Assembly (NCBI GenBank): GCA_964422365.1
Contig: CAYRAV010000063.1
Location: 1 to 18,005, forward strand
Length of the DNA stretch: 18,005 bases
DNA from: CAYRAV01 sp964422365
GTDB taxonomy: Bacteria; Bacillota; Clostridia; Lachnospirales; Lachnospiraceae
Direction of reading: 5' to 3'
Numbering within the stretch: position 1 is the stretch's first letter; each line of letters opens with the position of its first letter. Both the position numbers and the translations under genes were made by a program. The notes under the pieces are model-generated. The model was not told the origin of the DNA and did not search any database. It saw only the letters and a list, made by a program, of their open reading frames with translations. Positions 7,521 to 14,837 of this stretch are shown piece by piece.

Positions 7521-7640
7521 CAGATCAAATTTGAAAATTGCTTATTGATTAAAAATTGCCTGTTACAAGATATGGTCACAATTTGTCCCCCATTTATGAG
7601 ATACAGCGGGCTGCGTTGACTAAACCAGGGCAAATATACC
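7521..7640 (+). repeat. Dispersed MITE-like repeat, copy B
   Basis: Begins CCAGATCAAATTTGAAAATT and shares TGTTACAAGATATGGTCACA with copy C (TGTTACAAGATGTGCGTCACA there), then ATTTGT and the block ATGAGATACAGCGGGCTGCG against ATGAGGTGTAGCAGGCTGCA. It differs from copy C by an extra segment of about 18 bases that repeats AAAATTGC near the left end (7534-7559), and it lacks a recognisable right inverted end. It lies upstream of birA in the opposite orientation to the genes. Confidence 0.7.
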
Positions 7641-7689
7641 ACAAAGAGGAACATGCAGATTATGGGGATGCATTTTTATTAAAAAAATT

Positions 7690-7877
7690 GCAACTATCCA
7701 GAAAATGCCATTCACAAAATGCCACAATATATCTATTTACTAAAATATAATATTATGGCTGGTTATTTTGTTCATGATGCTGTTACCAGCTATGAAGCCA
7801 TATGTACAAATGGTACTTTATGAGCCAGCTCCTATATACCATTTGCACATATGGCTTTGCACCTTCTAAACAGTTAC
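7690..7877 (-). ncRNA. Structured element, copy 2 (188 nt, candidate RNA)
   Basis: Read on the minus strand, the ends pair over 19 positions (7859-7877 with 7690-7708), including six G-U wobbles. One unpaired A (7858) leads to a 21-bp hairpin (7837-7857 with 7795-7815, one G-U) whose loop contains GGAGCTGGCTCATAAAG. A 4-bp hairpin GCTG-GTAA-CAGC (7779-7790) and a stem CAAAAT/ATTTTG (7765-7770 with 7715-7720) follow. The conserved linker CATGA lies between them. Architecture and segment lengths match 10691-10876. It lies after the gltA stop on the gene strand but lacks a T-run, so it is not a simple terminator. Confidence 0.65.
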
Positions 7878-7954
7878 ACATATTTTTAATCTTTACCATT
7901 CTGCTTACAGATTAATTCTTAATATCTATTTCATTGAAATGTACCTTAATTTTA

Positions 7955-9322
7955 TTACACTCTCTCTTCCATAGTCTTATATGGTTTATGTTCTGCAACT
8001 GCTTTATAAGCCGGACGAATAATTTTTCCACCATTGATAAGTTCTTCTAAACGGTGTGCACTCCATCCTGCAATCCGGGCAATTGCGAATATCGGTGTAA
8101 ATAATTCTTTTGGCAGGTCAAGCATACTGTAAACAAAACCGCTGTAGAAATCTACATTTGCACTGACACCTTTGTAGATTTTTCTTTCTTTTGCAATTAC
8201 TTTTGGTGCAAGACGTTCCACCATAGAATAAAGTTTAAATTCTTTCTCCCTTCCTTTTTCTTTGGACAAACTTTCTACTAGTCCCTTAAAAATATTTGCC
8301 CTAGGATCTGAAATGGAATATACAGCATGTCCCATGCCATAAATCAATCCTTGTTTATCAAAAGCTTTCTTATTTAATAAATCCACTAGATATGCTTCGA
8401 TTTCTTTTTCATCTTCCCAATCTTTTACTTTTTCTTTCATATCATCAAACATACGTGCCACCTTAATATTGGCGCCACCATGTTTTGGCCCTTTTAGGGA
8501 ACCAAGAGAAGCAGCTACAGAAGAATATGTATCTGTCCCTGATGATGTAACCACATGGGTTGTAAATGTAGAATTATTACCGCCGCCATGTTCCGCATGA
8601 AGTACAAGTGCAATATCCAAAATCTGAGCTTCCAATTTTGTAAACTTGCTGTCTGGTCTTAATAAATGCAAAATATTTTCGGCTGTAGAGTATTCTGCAA
8701 TTGGCTGATGGATAATCAAGCTGCCTCCGTCATGATAATGGGCATATGCATGATATCCATATACTGCAAGTACAGGAAATAATGCGATCAGCTGCAAACA
8801 CTGTCTTAACACATTATCAATAGAAGTATCATCTGCTTTGTCGTCATAAGCATATAAAGTAAGTACACTTCTTGCAAGAGCATTCATCATGTCTGCACTA
8901 GGTGCCTTCATAATGATATCACGTACAAAACTGGTCGGCAGAACCTCTCTGTAATGTGCCAGTAAACGTTGAAACATTTCACTATCTTCTTTGTTTGGAA
9001 GTTCTCCAAACAACAAAAGATATGTGGTTTCTTCAAATCCAAACCGGCTTTCTTTTAAAAAACCATTTGCCAACTCTTCCACATCTATTCCCTGATAATA
9101 TAATTTACCTTCACAAGGAATCATATCCAAATCAACTACCGTATAAGAACGAATTTCTGATACTTCGGTCAGCCCTGTCAAAACACCTTTTCCACTGATA
9201 TCACGAAGACCTCTTTTTACATCATATTTCTGGTATAAGTCCGAATCAATTTTACTGTTTTTCTCACATAGTTGTGCAAATTTAGTAACTTCGGGGGCGA
9301 TTGTTGTATAATCTACTGACAT
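7955..9322 (-). CDS. gltA: Citrate synthase
   Basis: Condenses acetyl-CoA with oxaloacetate to citrate, the first step toward 2-oxoglutarate and glutamate in anaerobes with a partial TCA pathway. The 455-residue protein carries the family's catalytic triad: His245 in LHAEHGGGNNSTF, His332 in GMGHAVYSISDPR and Asp391 in NVDFYSG. Further conserved elements are GPKHGGAN (278-285) and RIAGWSAHRLEE (416-427). The N-terminal extension of about 45 residues fits the longer clostridial citrate/2-methylcitrate synthase type. Start ATG has GGGAGG about seven bases upstream. It is a single gene between argF and birA. Its product supplies the carbon skeleton for glutamate and hence ornithine, so proximity to argF is metabolically sensible. 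2-methylcitrate synthase is an alternative activity within the same fold. Confidence 0.95.
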   Translation of the reverse strand: MSVDYTTIAPEVTKFAQLCEKNSKIDSDLYQKYDVKRGLRDISGKGVLTGLTEVSEIRSYTVVDLDMIPCEGKLYYQGIDVEELANGFLKESRFGFEETTYLLLFGELPNKEDSEMFQRLLAHYREVLPTSFVRDIIMKAPSADMMNALARSVLTLYAYDDKADDTSIDNVLRQCLQLIALFPVLAVYGYHAYAHYHDGGSLIIHQPIAEYSTAENILHLLRPDSKFTKLEAQILDIALVLHAEHGGGNNSTFTTHVVTSSGTDTYSSVAASLGSLKGPKHGGANIKVARMFDDMKEKVKDWEDEKEIEAYLVDLLNKKAFDKQGLIYGMGHAVYSISDPRANIFKGLVESLSKEKGREKEFKLYSMVERLAPKVIAKERKIYKGVSANVDFYSGFVYSMLDLPKELFTPIFAIARIAGWSAHRLEELINGGKIIRPAYKAVAEHKPYKTMEERV

Positions 9323-9422
9323 AATAATTTCCTCCCTATTTCATATTTACTTTTTACGACAGTAATTAAGAGCTGTTCATAAATAATACAGCAATTTTTT
9401 ACCGTTCTATCTAGTATATCAT
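9323..9422 (-). promoter_or_regulatory. gltA upstream region, no clear promoter
   Basis: The 306-base space between argF and gltA (9323-9628) holds the gltA ribosome binding site, the terminator at 9423-9448 and AT-rich sequence. The gltA promoter must lie in this part, because the terminator is just upstream. I see only weak hexamers (for example TTGCTG and TATTAT on the minus strand) and no recognisable operator. The stretch 9449-9628 is the argF 3' region, with no supported gene. Confidence 0.35.
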
Positions 9423-9448
9423 AAAAAAAGCCCTTTTGGGGCTTTTTT
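9423..9448 (-). terminator. Rho-independent terminator between argF and gltA
   Basis: The stem AAAAAAAGCCC/GGGCTTTTTT has a five-base loop and T-rich flanks on both strands. On the minus strand it ends in seven T and would stop transcription from argF, whose stop codon is about 180 bases upstream. Its symmetry means it could also act on plus-strand transcripts. Confidence 0.85.
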
Positions 9449-9628
9449 ATGAATATAGGATATTTTTTTAGTAAATTTATTGACTTTTTTTTCTAAATTT
9501 CTTATTTTTTGTAACTTTCATACAATTTATTCCTACAATCAACAAATTTGGTCTGCATACCTTTGGTAAACCGGCCATGCTCTTACAGATATTCAGCAGC
9601 TATTGCAAAAATCAATGTCCCAAACTTA

Positions 9629-10576
9629 CTATGGGGTTGCTGTTTCTCCTAAAGTAGCCACCATAACTGCCTTAATTGTATGCATACGGTTCTCTGCTTC
9701 ATCAAAAATGACATCTGCATGTTTTTCAAACAATTCTTCTGTCACTTCATTTCCTTTTACAGCTGGAAGGCAGTGTAACAGAATGGTACTGTCTTTTCCT
9801 GTACGGTCAAATAATGCCTGATTTACCTGATATGGTTTCAGCAATGCAACACGCTCTGCTGCTTTATCTTCTTCTCCCATAGAACACCATACATCTGTAT
9901 AGATGGCATCTGCATCTTTTACTGCATCCAATTCATCTGAAATAATAATGGCTGCACCTGAATCTTTTGCATATTCCTTGCATAAGTTTACCAGTGAATC
10001 CTCAGGCCATAAACTTTTTGGTGCTAATATCGTGAAATTAAGTCCCATTTTCGCACTTCCAATCATTAAGCTGTTCGCCATATTATTTCTTCCGTCACCG
10101 ACATATACAAAATTTAAACCTTTTAAATGTCCAAACTGCTCTATTAAAGTTAAAAAATCTGCCAAAATCTGTGTTGGGTGATATTCATCTGTTAGGCCGT
10201 TCCATACTGGTACTCCGCTGTATTTTGCCAATTTTTCTACTGTGTCCTGCTTAAAACCACGGAATTCGATACCATCAAACATTCTTCCTAAGACACGTGC
10301 TGTATCTTCTACACTTTCCTTGTGTCCTAACTGGATATCATCTTTTCCTAAATATTCCGGATGTGCTCCTTCATCTATTGCACCAATTGTAAACGAACAA
10401 CGGGTTCTGGTAGATGGCTTCTCAAAAATCAAGGCTATATTTTTTCCCTGTAAGCTATTTCCTACTATCCCATTCTTCTTCTTAGCCTTTAAGTCAGCTG
10501 CCAAATCCAATAAGTATTGGATTTCTTCTGGTGTGAAGTCTTTCAATGTTAAAAAACTGCGTCCTTTTAAATTCAT
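9629..10576 (-). CDS. argF: Ornithine carbamoyltransferase
   Basis: Transfers the carbamoyl group from carbamoyl phosphate to ornithine, giving citrulline in arginine biosynthesis; cytosolic trimer. The 315-residue sequence has the carbamoyl-phosphate site STRTRCSF (55-62), the HPTQ motif in YHPTQILADF, the ornithine-site region GDGRNNMANSL, and the catalytic cysteine motif HCLP near the C-terminus. Length is normal. Start ATG has AGGAGGG five to six bases upstream. It is a single gene whose promoter carries two ARG boxes (10602-10635), so it is most likely the anabolic enzyme repressed by ArgR when arginine is plentiful. The catabolic paralogue (ArcB) is the alternative, but no deiminase or carbamate kinase genes are nearby. 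Confidence 0.95.
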   Translation of the reverse strand: MNLKGRSFLTLKDFTPEEIQYLLDLAADLKAKKKNGIVGNSLQGKNIALIFEKPSTRTRCSFTIGAIDEGAHPEYLGKDDIQLGHKESVEDTARVLGRMFDGIEFRGFKQDTVEKLAKYSGVPVWNGLTDEYHPTQILADFLTLIEQFGHLKGLNFVYVGDGRNNMANSLMIGSAKMGLNFTILAPKSLWPEDSLVNLCKEYAKDSGAAIIISDELDAVKDADAIYTDVWCSMGEEDKAAERVALLKPYQVNQALFDRTGKDSTILLHCLPAVKGNEVTEELFEKHADVIFDEAENRMHTIKAVMVATLGETATP

Positions 10577-10601
10577 GGCAATCCCTCCTAATTGTATTTT
10601 T

Positions 10602-10635
10602 TGATTATTTATTCATATTATTGAATAAATATACA
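10602..10635 (-). promoter_or_regulatory. Two tandem ARG boxes (ArgR operator)
   Basis: Two 14-base near-palindromes occur: TGATTATTTATTCA at 10602-10615 and TGAATAAATATACA at 10622-10635. Both are close to the bacterial ARG-box pattern TGAATAWWWATTCA. Their centres are 20 bases apart, two helical turns, the usual spacing for an ArgR hexamer. The upstream box overlaps the putative -10 of argF, so arginine-bound repressor would block transcription. Confidence 0.8.
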
Positions 10636-10661
10636 TTACGACAAATGTAAAGTTTTGTCAA
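10633..10661 (-). promoter_or_regulatory. argF promoter
   Basis: The minus strand has a perfect -35 TTGACA (10656-10661), a 17-base spacer and a weak -10 TAATGT (10633-10638). It overlaps the first ARG box. The -35 is convincing; the exact -10 is less so because the region is very AT-rich. Confidence 0.6.
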
Positions 10662-10690
10662 GTATGATTTTTTAATCTAAATTTAGTTTG

Positions 10691-10876
10691 GTAACAGTTC
10701 AGCCATGCAGAAACAATTGTAAAATATGCACATGGGAGTTTGCTCACTAAGGGCATATTTTACAATTGTTTCTATAGGGCGGATGCCTAACATGAGTAAT
10801 TTACCAGATAAACCGTAAATTTTTTGGTAATAATGTACATTCTGGTAAATTATGAATGGCATGGCTGAATAGTTAC
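10691..10876 (+). ncRNA. Structured element, copy 1 (186 nt, candidate RNA)
   Basis: On the plus strand the ends GTAACAGTTCAGCCATGC and GCATGGCTGAATAGTTAC pair (10691-10708 with 10859-10876; one A-A mismatch, one G-U). One A (10709) leads to a perfect 20-bp hairpin, GAAACAATTGTAAAATATGC (10710-10729) with 10753-10772, whose 23-base loop contains GGGAGTTTGCTCACTAAGG. Next are a small hairpin GGGC-GGAT-GCCT (10777-10788), the linker CATGA, and a perfect 12-bp stem TAATTTACCAGA/TCTGGTAAATTA (10797-10808 with 10841-10852). It shares architecture with 7690-7877. It runs opposite to the genes, between the argF promoter and the 3' end of the TerD gene. No known RNA family is recognised. Confidence 0.7.
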
Positions 10877-10888
10877 TTACTTTGGTAA

Positions 10889-10909
10889 CAACCAAGCTAA
10901 AGCTGGTTG
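10889..10909 (-). terminator. Hairpin after the TerD-like gene, possible terminator
   Basis: CAACC-A-AGCT pairs with AGCT-GGTTG around AA, with one bulged A. It starts 13 bases after the TerD stop codon on the minus strand. There is no proper T-run after it, so termination is uncertain. Confidence 0.35.
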
Positions 10910-10922
10910 CAGTCTGTCTATT

Positions 10923-11459
10923 CTATAACTGTTTTTTAATTTTTTCAATAGAGCCGTTCAAACCTTTTCCAACCGCAATAAATTCCCACTCTACTCCATT
11001 TCTTACAAGATCTGCAAAATAAAATGCATTAAAGCCTTTCCCGCTTTCCTGTAAATTATAACGACAAACTTCATACTTTGAAATGGCATTTACAATTCTA
11101 ATATATGCACCATTTACCTTTGAAAAATCCTTTATTCCCCATAGCTTTATCCCGGCAGCAAAAATATTGGCACAAAATGAAATCTTTGTTACCCAATCTG
11201 GTAATTCATCTAATGTTACTGTAATGATTTCATCATCTCCCTCACCTTCTCCTGTCAGATTATCGCCATTTAGAAAAATACCTTTATGATTTTTAGACGA
11301 ATAACATACTGTTTCTCTGATCTTATGATTAGAATCAAACAAATACGCAATACTGTCTAAATCAGTTCTAGTATCCCATCCAAGACCAACTTCTAATTTT
11401 TTTAATGTTGCATCTTGCTTCCTTAAATTAACTTTACTGCCTTTTTCTAAATTTACCAT
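10923..11459 (-). CDS. TerD-family protein
   Basis: Cytosolic TerD/CABP1-family protein of about 178 residues. Family features are the N-terminal start MVNLEKGSKVNLRKQ, the LGWDTR motif, SIAYLFDSN, and the acidic GDNLTGEGEGDDE segment, which in TerD proteins binds calcium; DELPDWVTKISFCANI and AYIRIVNA follow. Members are linked to tellurite, stress and phage or colicin tolerance and to metal-dependent stress responses; the true role is poorly defined. I set the start at the ATG at 11459, because AAAGGAG lies six bases upstream and the conserved family start begins there; the frame opens 24 bases earlier. It lies 42 bases after the LtaS-like gene, so it is probably co-transcribed. Usual Ter partners (TerC, other TerD copies) are not in this window. 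Confidence 0.88.
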   Translation of the reverse strand: MVNLEKGSKVNLRKQDATLKKLEVGLGWDTRTDLDSIAYLFDSNHKIRETVCYSSKNHKGIFLNGDNLTGEGEGDDEIITVTLDELPDWVTKISFCANIFAAGIKLWGIKDFSKVNGAYIRIVNAISKYEVCRYNLQESGKGFNAFYFADLVRNGVEWEFIAVGKGLNGSIEKIKKQL

Positions 11460-11501
11460 AAATTCTCCTTTCTTCTTTTGCAAAAACAGCTGTACCTATC
11501 A

Positions 11502-13346
11502 CTAACGACAAATATAATCCTTTAACAAATCCTGCTCTAATATATCCTTTGAAACATTTTTCAGATTAATTGCTCGTTGATACTGCGGCAGATATTGTTC
11601 TATGTCCAGCTTATCATCTGTTCTAATCCTCCATGCTTCACTTCCCTCAAATATGCCCTCTCTTGATATATTAAAAAATATATCATGATAGACAAAAGAG
11701 CCCTCAAATACATAAGCTGTAAATGCTGCAAAACCATCTTTTGCATTTACCAGATCCTGTCCTAGTACATATGGCTGTTTGACATCTAAATCCATTAAAT
11801 TCGCCATTGTCGGCATCAAATCTATCTGACCGCCCAAAGTAGAAATCATTTCATTTATACCACTGCCAGGAATATGAATCAGTAGTGGTATGTTCATCAT
11901 TTCATCATAAGTATAAGTTCTCCCCAAATATCTTCCCACTACCTCATCATTGTTATCCATAGTACAATTCAGCCCATGATGATCTCCATAAAACACAATA
12001 ACAGTATCATCATATAAATCTTCCTCTTTTAATTCCTGAATAAATTCTCCTATTGCCTCATCTGTATAATGAACAGACTGCAGATAAGCGGCAAATTTTG
12101 TTCCTTCATCTTCTGGAAGAATATCCATTCCCCATAGACTTTCATCAATATTATAAGGATGGTGGCTTGACAATGTTACCATTAATGAAAAAAACGGTTT
12201 GCTCTGTGTCTTTAATTTAGATACCGCCTGATGGAACATGGATTTATCTGAAATTCCAAGTCCTACAATATCATCCTGCTCTAACTCTTCCATAGCATAA
12301 AATTGATCAATTCCCTGTTTTGGATAGGCATTACGCCTATTCCAAAAGGCACCATTGTAACCATGAAAGGCAACCGTAGAATATCCCTGACTCTTTAACA
12401 GCCACGGAAGACCATTATATGTATTATCCTGATAGAGCCGGTAACATTCTCCGTCCATTACCGGATACAGACTATTCAGACTTGTAAATTCTGCATCTGC
12501 TGTATTTCCTTTTCCTACTGTAGAATAATAATGTTCAAAATACAATGTATCCTTCTCTAACAGTTTATTTAAATTTGGCGTAATAGCTCTGCCATTATAC
12601 TCGTTCCCTATCACAAAATTTTGAAATGCCTCTAACTGTACTACAATCAGATTTTTTCCTTTCGCAATACCTTGAAGTTTATGTCCATTTTGTTTATCTG
12701 TATTTGCCTCTACTATTTCTAGCACCTCATAAGCAGGAACCTCTTTGGCATTTATTTTTTCAGAATATACATCAATGATATCACGGATATGATTAGAAAA
12801 AAATTCTACACTATTGATTTTCTTTATAAATACACTGTCTAGTGGATTCACTGATAAAAACAAAATAATAATCGGTATGAGCCATTTTACTATGCCATAC
12901 TTTCCAAAAAAGTTTAATTTGTACTGTTCTTTTCTATTCTCTGCTGCCATTTTTCTAAAATAATAATAGATAACCGGAATATCCAAAACAAGTAAAAAAC
13001 TTGCCGGTATCAATGTCGCAGCAAAACTGCTTGGCACTTTTGCTACATTGGAAACCTGCCATATCTGTGCAACAGATACCGTCTGATTGTAATAATTGTA
13101 GTACATTGTATCCGCAAACATAATGACACTGAAAAAAGAATAGATAAGAATAAAAATCCCTTTTTTTCGTTTTACATCACTTTCACCTAACAAGAAAAAT
13201 AATCCTGCTAAAGCAGCAATTGTGCCTAATACAAGAATATTCTGTAATACATTGACACCAATTAGACAATAATATGTCACAATTTTTATAAATAAAATCA
13301 CATAAATCATATCTGGTGATTTTATTTTTTGTTTCCAATTTTTCAC
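11502..13346 (-). CDS. LtaS-like membrane phosphoglycerol transferase (alkaline-phosphatase superfamily)
   Basis: Polytopic enzyme of about 614 residues: around five hydrophobic segments in the first 190 residues, then an extracellular sulfatase-fold domain. Active-site features (numbered from this start) are Glu239 in VQLEAF, nucleophile Thr282 in GKGNTADAEF and Asp455-His456 in VFYGDHHG, as in lipoteichoic acid synthases that move glycerol phosphate from phosphatidylglycerol; SSHHPY is also conserved. The start is GTG at 13346 with AGGAGG seven bases upstream, beginning VKNWKQKIKSPDM. An ATG at 13403 would add 19 residues lacking a ribosome binding site. The TerD-like gene follows closely and the ClC gene precedes by 64 bases. 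LtaS itself, a primase or another glycerol-phosphate transferase is possible, since Clostridia often have several paralogues. Confidence 0.88.
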   Translation of the reverse strand: MKNWKQKIKSPDMIYVILFIKIVTYYCLIGVNVLQNILVLGTIAALAGLFFLLGESDVKRKKGIFILIYSFFSVIMFADTMYYNYYNQTVSVAQIWQVSNVAKVPSSFAATLIPASFLLVLDIPVIYYYFRKMAAENRKEQYKLNFFGKYGIVKWLIPIIILFLSVNPLDSVFIKKINSVEFFSNHIRDIIDVYSEKINAKEVPAYEVLEIVEANTDKQNGHKLQGIAKGKNLIVVQLEAFQNFVIGNEYNGRAITPNLNKLLEKDTLYFEHYYSTVGKGNTADAEFTSLNSLYPVMDGECYRLYQDNTYNGLPWLLKSQGYSTVAFHGYNGAFWNRRNAYPKQGIDQFYAMEELEQDDIVGLGISDKSMFHQAVSKLKTQSKPFFSLMVTLSSHHPYNIDESLWGMDILPEDEGTKFAAYLQSVHYTDEAIGEFIQELKEEDLYDDTVIVFYGDHHGLNCTMDNNDEVVGRYLGRTYTYDEMMNIPLLIHIPGSGINEMISTLGGQIDLMPTMANLMDLDVKQPYVLGQDLVNAKDGFAAFTAYVFEGSFVYHDIFFNISREGIFEGSEAWRIRTDDKLDIEQYLPQYQRAINLKNVSKDILEQDLLKDYICR

Positions 13347-13410
13347 TTTGATTCCTCCTGTCCATAAAGTATGCTGCTGCTTTTCCCTGCAATCTACATT
13401 CAATAAAACA

Positions 13411-14817
13411 TTACTTTGTATTGATATTGATGTAATGCGGTCTTAACTTAGAATACATGATTTTCTGGCTGCTATACAATCCATAATATCCTGACAGCGT
13501 ATAACTTACTGCACTTGCCATACAAAAAAATAGAATCCCTTCTATACCAAATAATTCTATGCTTAGCATTAATGATGCAATGGGGCAATTTACCACACCG
13601 CAAAATAAAGCCACCATTCCTATAGCTGCACCAAAACATGGATCTAATCCCAATATATTTCCCATTAAATTTCCAAAAGCAGCTCCAATAAATAAAGTAG
13701 GTACGATCTCTCCTCCCTTATATCCTGCACCAAGTGTCAGTGCTGTAAATATAATTTTCAGAAATGGTGCTTCCGGTTTTGCACTTCCCTGAATTGCATT
13801 TGCAATTATGTCCATTCCCGCTCCGTTGTAATCCCGGCATCCAACCAACAGTGTCAATAAAACAACCAAACATCCACCAGCAAATATTCTAACATATGAA
13901 TTCTTTATCTTCGACTGGTAAATATGTCCAATTTGATGCATTGCTACACAAAATATAATACTAACCAGCGCACATGCAGCTGCCAGTATGATAACCTGCA
14001 GCATACTGGCCAGATTAAATGGGGGTATACTATTTAATACATAAGATACTGGATGGATACCAAATGAAGATGCAATCGCATATCCAAGTAATGCAGAAAT
14101 CAAACATGGTACCAATGCCACATAATAGATCACTCCAACACTGATAACCTCCATGCTAAAAATTGTTGCTGTGACCGGGGTGCCAAATAATGCCGCAAAT
14201 ACCCCGCTCATACCGCACATCGTCACCACCTGTAGTTCATTTTCCTCAAATTTTAAAGCATGTCCAATTGTATAGCCTGTACTTCCTCCAATTTGTAATG
14301 CTGCCCCTTCCCGCCCGGAAGAACCGCCAAACAGATGTGTCAGTACTGTAGAAACAAAAATTAATGGTGTCATTGTAAATGGTATCTTTTCATTGGAACG
14401 AATGGAACTAATAATAGTATTGGTTCCTCCATCATTTTCCATATAAGACATCCTGTAAATCATTACAATTGCAAGACCTGCAAAAGGCAAAAAATAAATG
14501 AGATTTGGATATTCTCCTCTATACCATGTTGCATCTGATACAAAAGAATGAAAAATCACACCAAATATTCCACATGTTACTCCTGTGATAGCAGATGCTG
14601 TTCCCCACTTAAAAAAACTGACAACAGAGCGCTTGAATCTGTAATATCCGGTTTCTATCCTTCTCTCACACATTGCTTCAACTTTTTGTATCTTATTTCT
14701 CTGTGTATCCAAAAGATGCAATTGCCTGCTCTCTATGTTTTTACTATTGTAACTGTGTTTTTTTCTATTCTTATTACTTTTTTTATTCATAAAATTTTCA
14801 CTTGCCTGTCTTTCCAT
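13411..14817 (-). CDS. ClC-family anion channel/antiporter, non-canonical selectivity motifs
   Basis: Membrane protein of 468 residues with about ten hydrophobic helices after a basic 65-residue cytoplasmic N-terminus. The gating motif is GGSSGREGAALQIG, with Glu170 as the external gate; a second conserved region is FGTPVTATIFSMEV with Glu223. The usual first selectivity motif GSGIP is replaced by DGGTNTI (129-135) and the GxFxP motif by GYKGGEIVPTLFIG (365-378). The KGGE form resembles the fluoride-exporting ClC-F branch, so fluoride/proton antiport is a possibility but not proven; a chloride exchanger is the alternative. No fluoride riboswitch is visible. The gene begins 20 bases after the lipoprotein stop. 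The ribosome binding site is poor for the chosen ATG, and an internal ATG nine codons later is possible. Confidence 0.85.
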   Translation of the reverse strand: MERQASENFMNKKSNKNRKKHSYNSKNIESRQLHLLDTQRNKIQKVEAMCERRIETGYYRFKRSVVSFFKWGTASAITGVTCGIFGVIFHSFVSDATWYRGEYPNLIYFLPFAGLAIVMIYRMSYMENDGGTNTIISSIRSNEKIPFTMTPLIFVSTVLTHLFGGSSGREGAALQIGGSTGYTIGHALKFEENELQVVTMCGMSGVFAALFGTPVTATIFSMEVISVGVIYYVALVPCLISALLGYAIASSFGIHPVSYVLNSIPPFNLASMLQVIILAAACALVSIIFCVAMHQIGHIYQSKIKNSYVRIFAGGCLVVLLTLLVGCRDYNGAGMDIIANAIQGSAKPEAPFLKIIFTALTLGAGYKGGEIVPTLFIGAAFGNLMGNILGLDPCFGAAIGMVALFCGVVNCPIASLMLSIELFGIEGILFFCMASAVSYTLSGYYGLYSSQKIMYSKLRPHYININTK

Positions 14818-14837
14818 CTATTTTCTCTAATGAACTG

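Noticed and set aside
7556..7750. 64-residue plus-strand ORF
   Set aside because: It runs from repeat copy B into the structured element 7690-7877, opposite to all genes, with no coding signature.
7795..7857. Long hairpin as the gltA terminator
   Set aside because: It has a strong stem but a 21-base loop and no T-run after it, and it is part of the larger two-copy structure, so it is not called a terminator.
9466..9570. Short minus-strand ORF of about 33 basic residues (starting near GAGCATGGCC)
   Set aside because: No good ribosome binding site, no recognisable motif, and AT-rich repetitive codons; it lies in the argF 3' region before the terminator.
10683..10895. 70-residue minus-strand ORF
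   Set aside because: It lies across the whole palindromic element 10691-10876; its codons follow the inverted repeats, and it has no ribosome binding site or recognisable protein motif.
14818..14837. Fluoride riboswitch before the ClC gene
   Set aside because: Only 20 bases separate it from the preceding gene, too short for the riboswitch, and no matching motif is visible.
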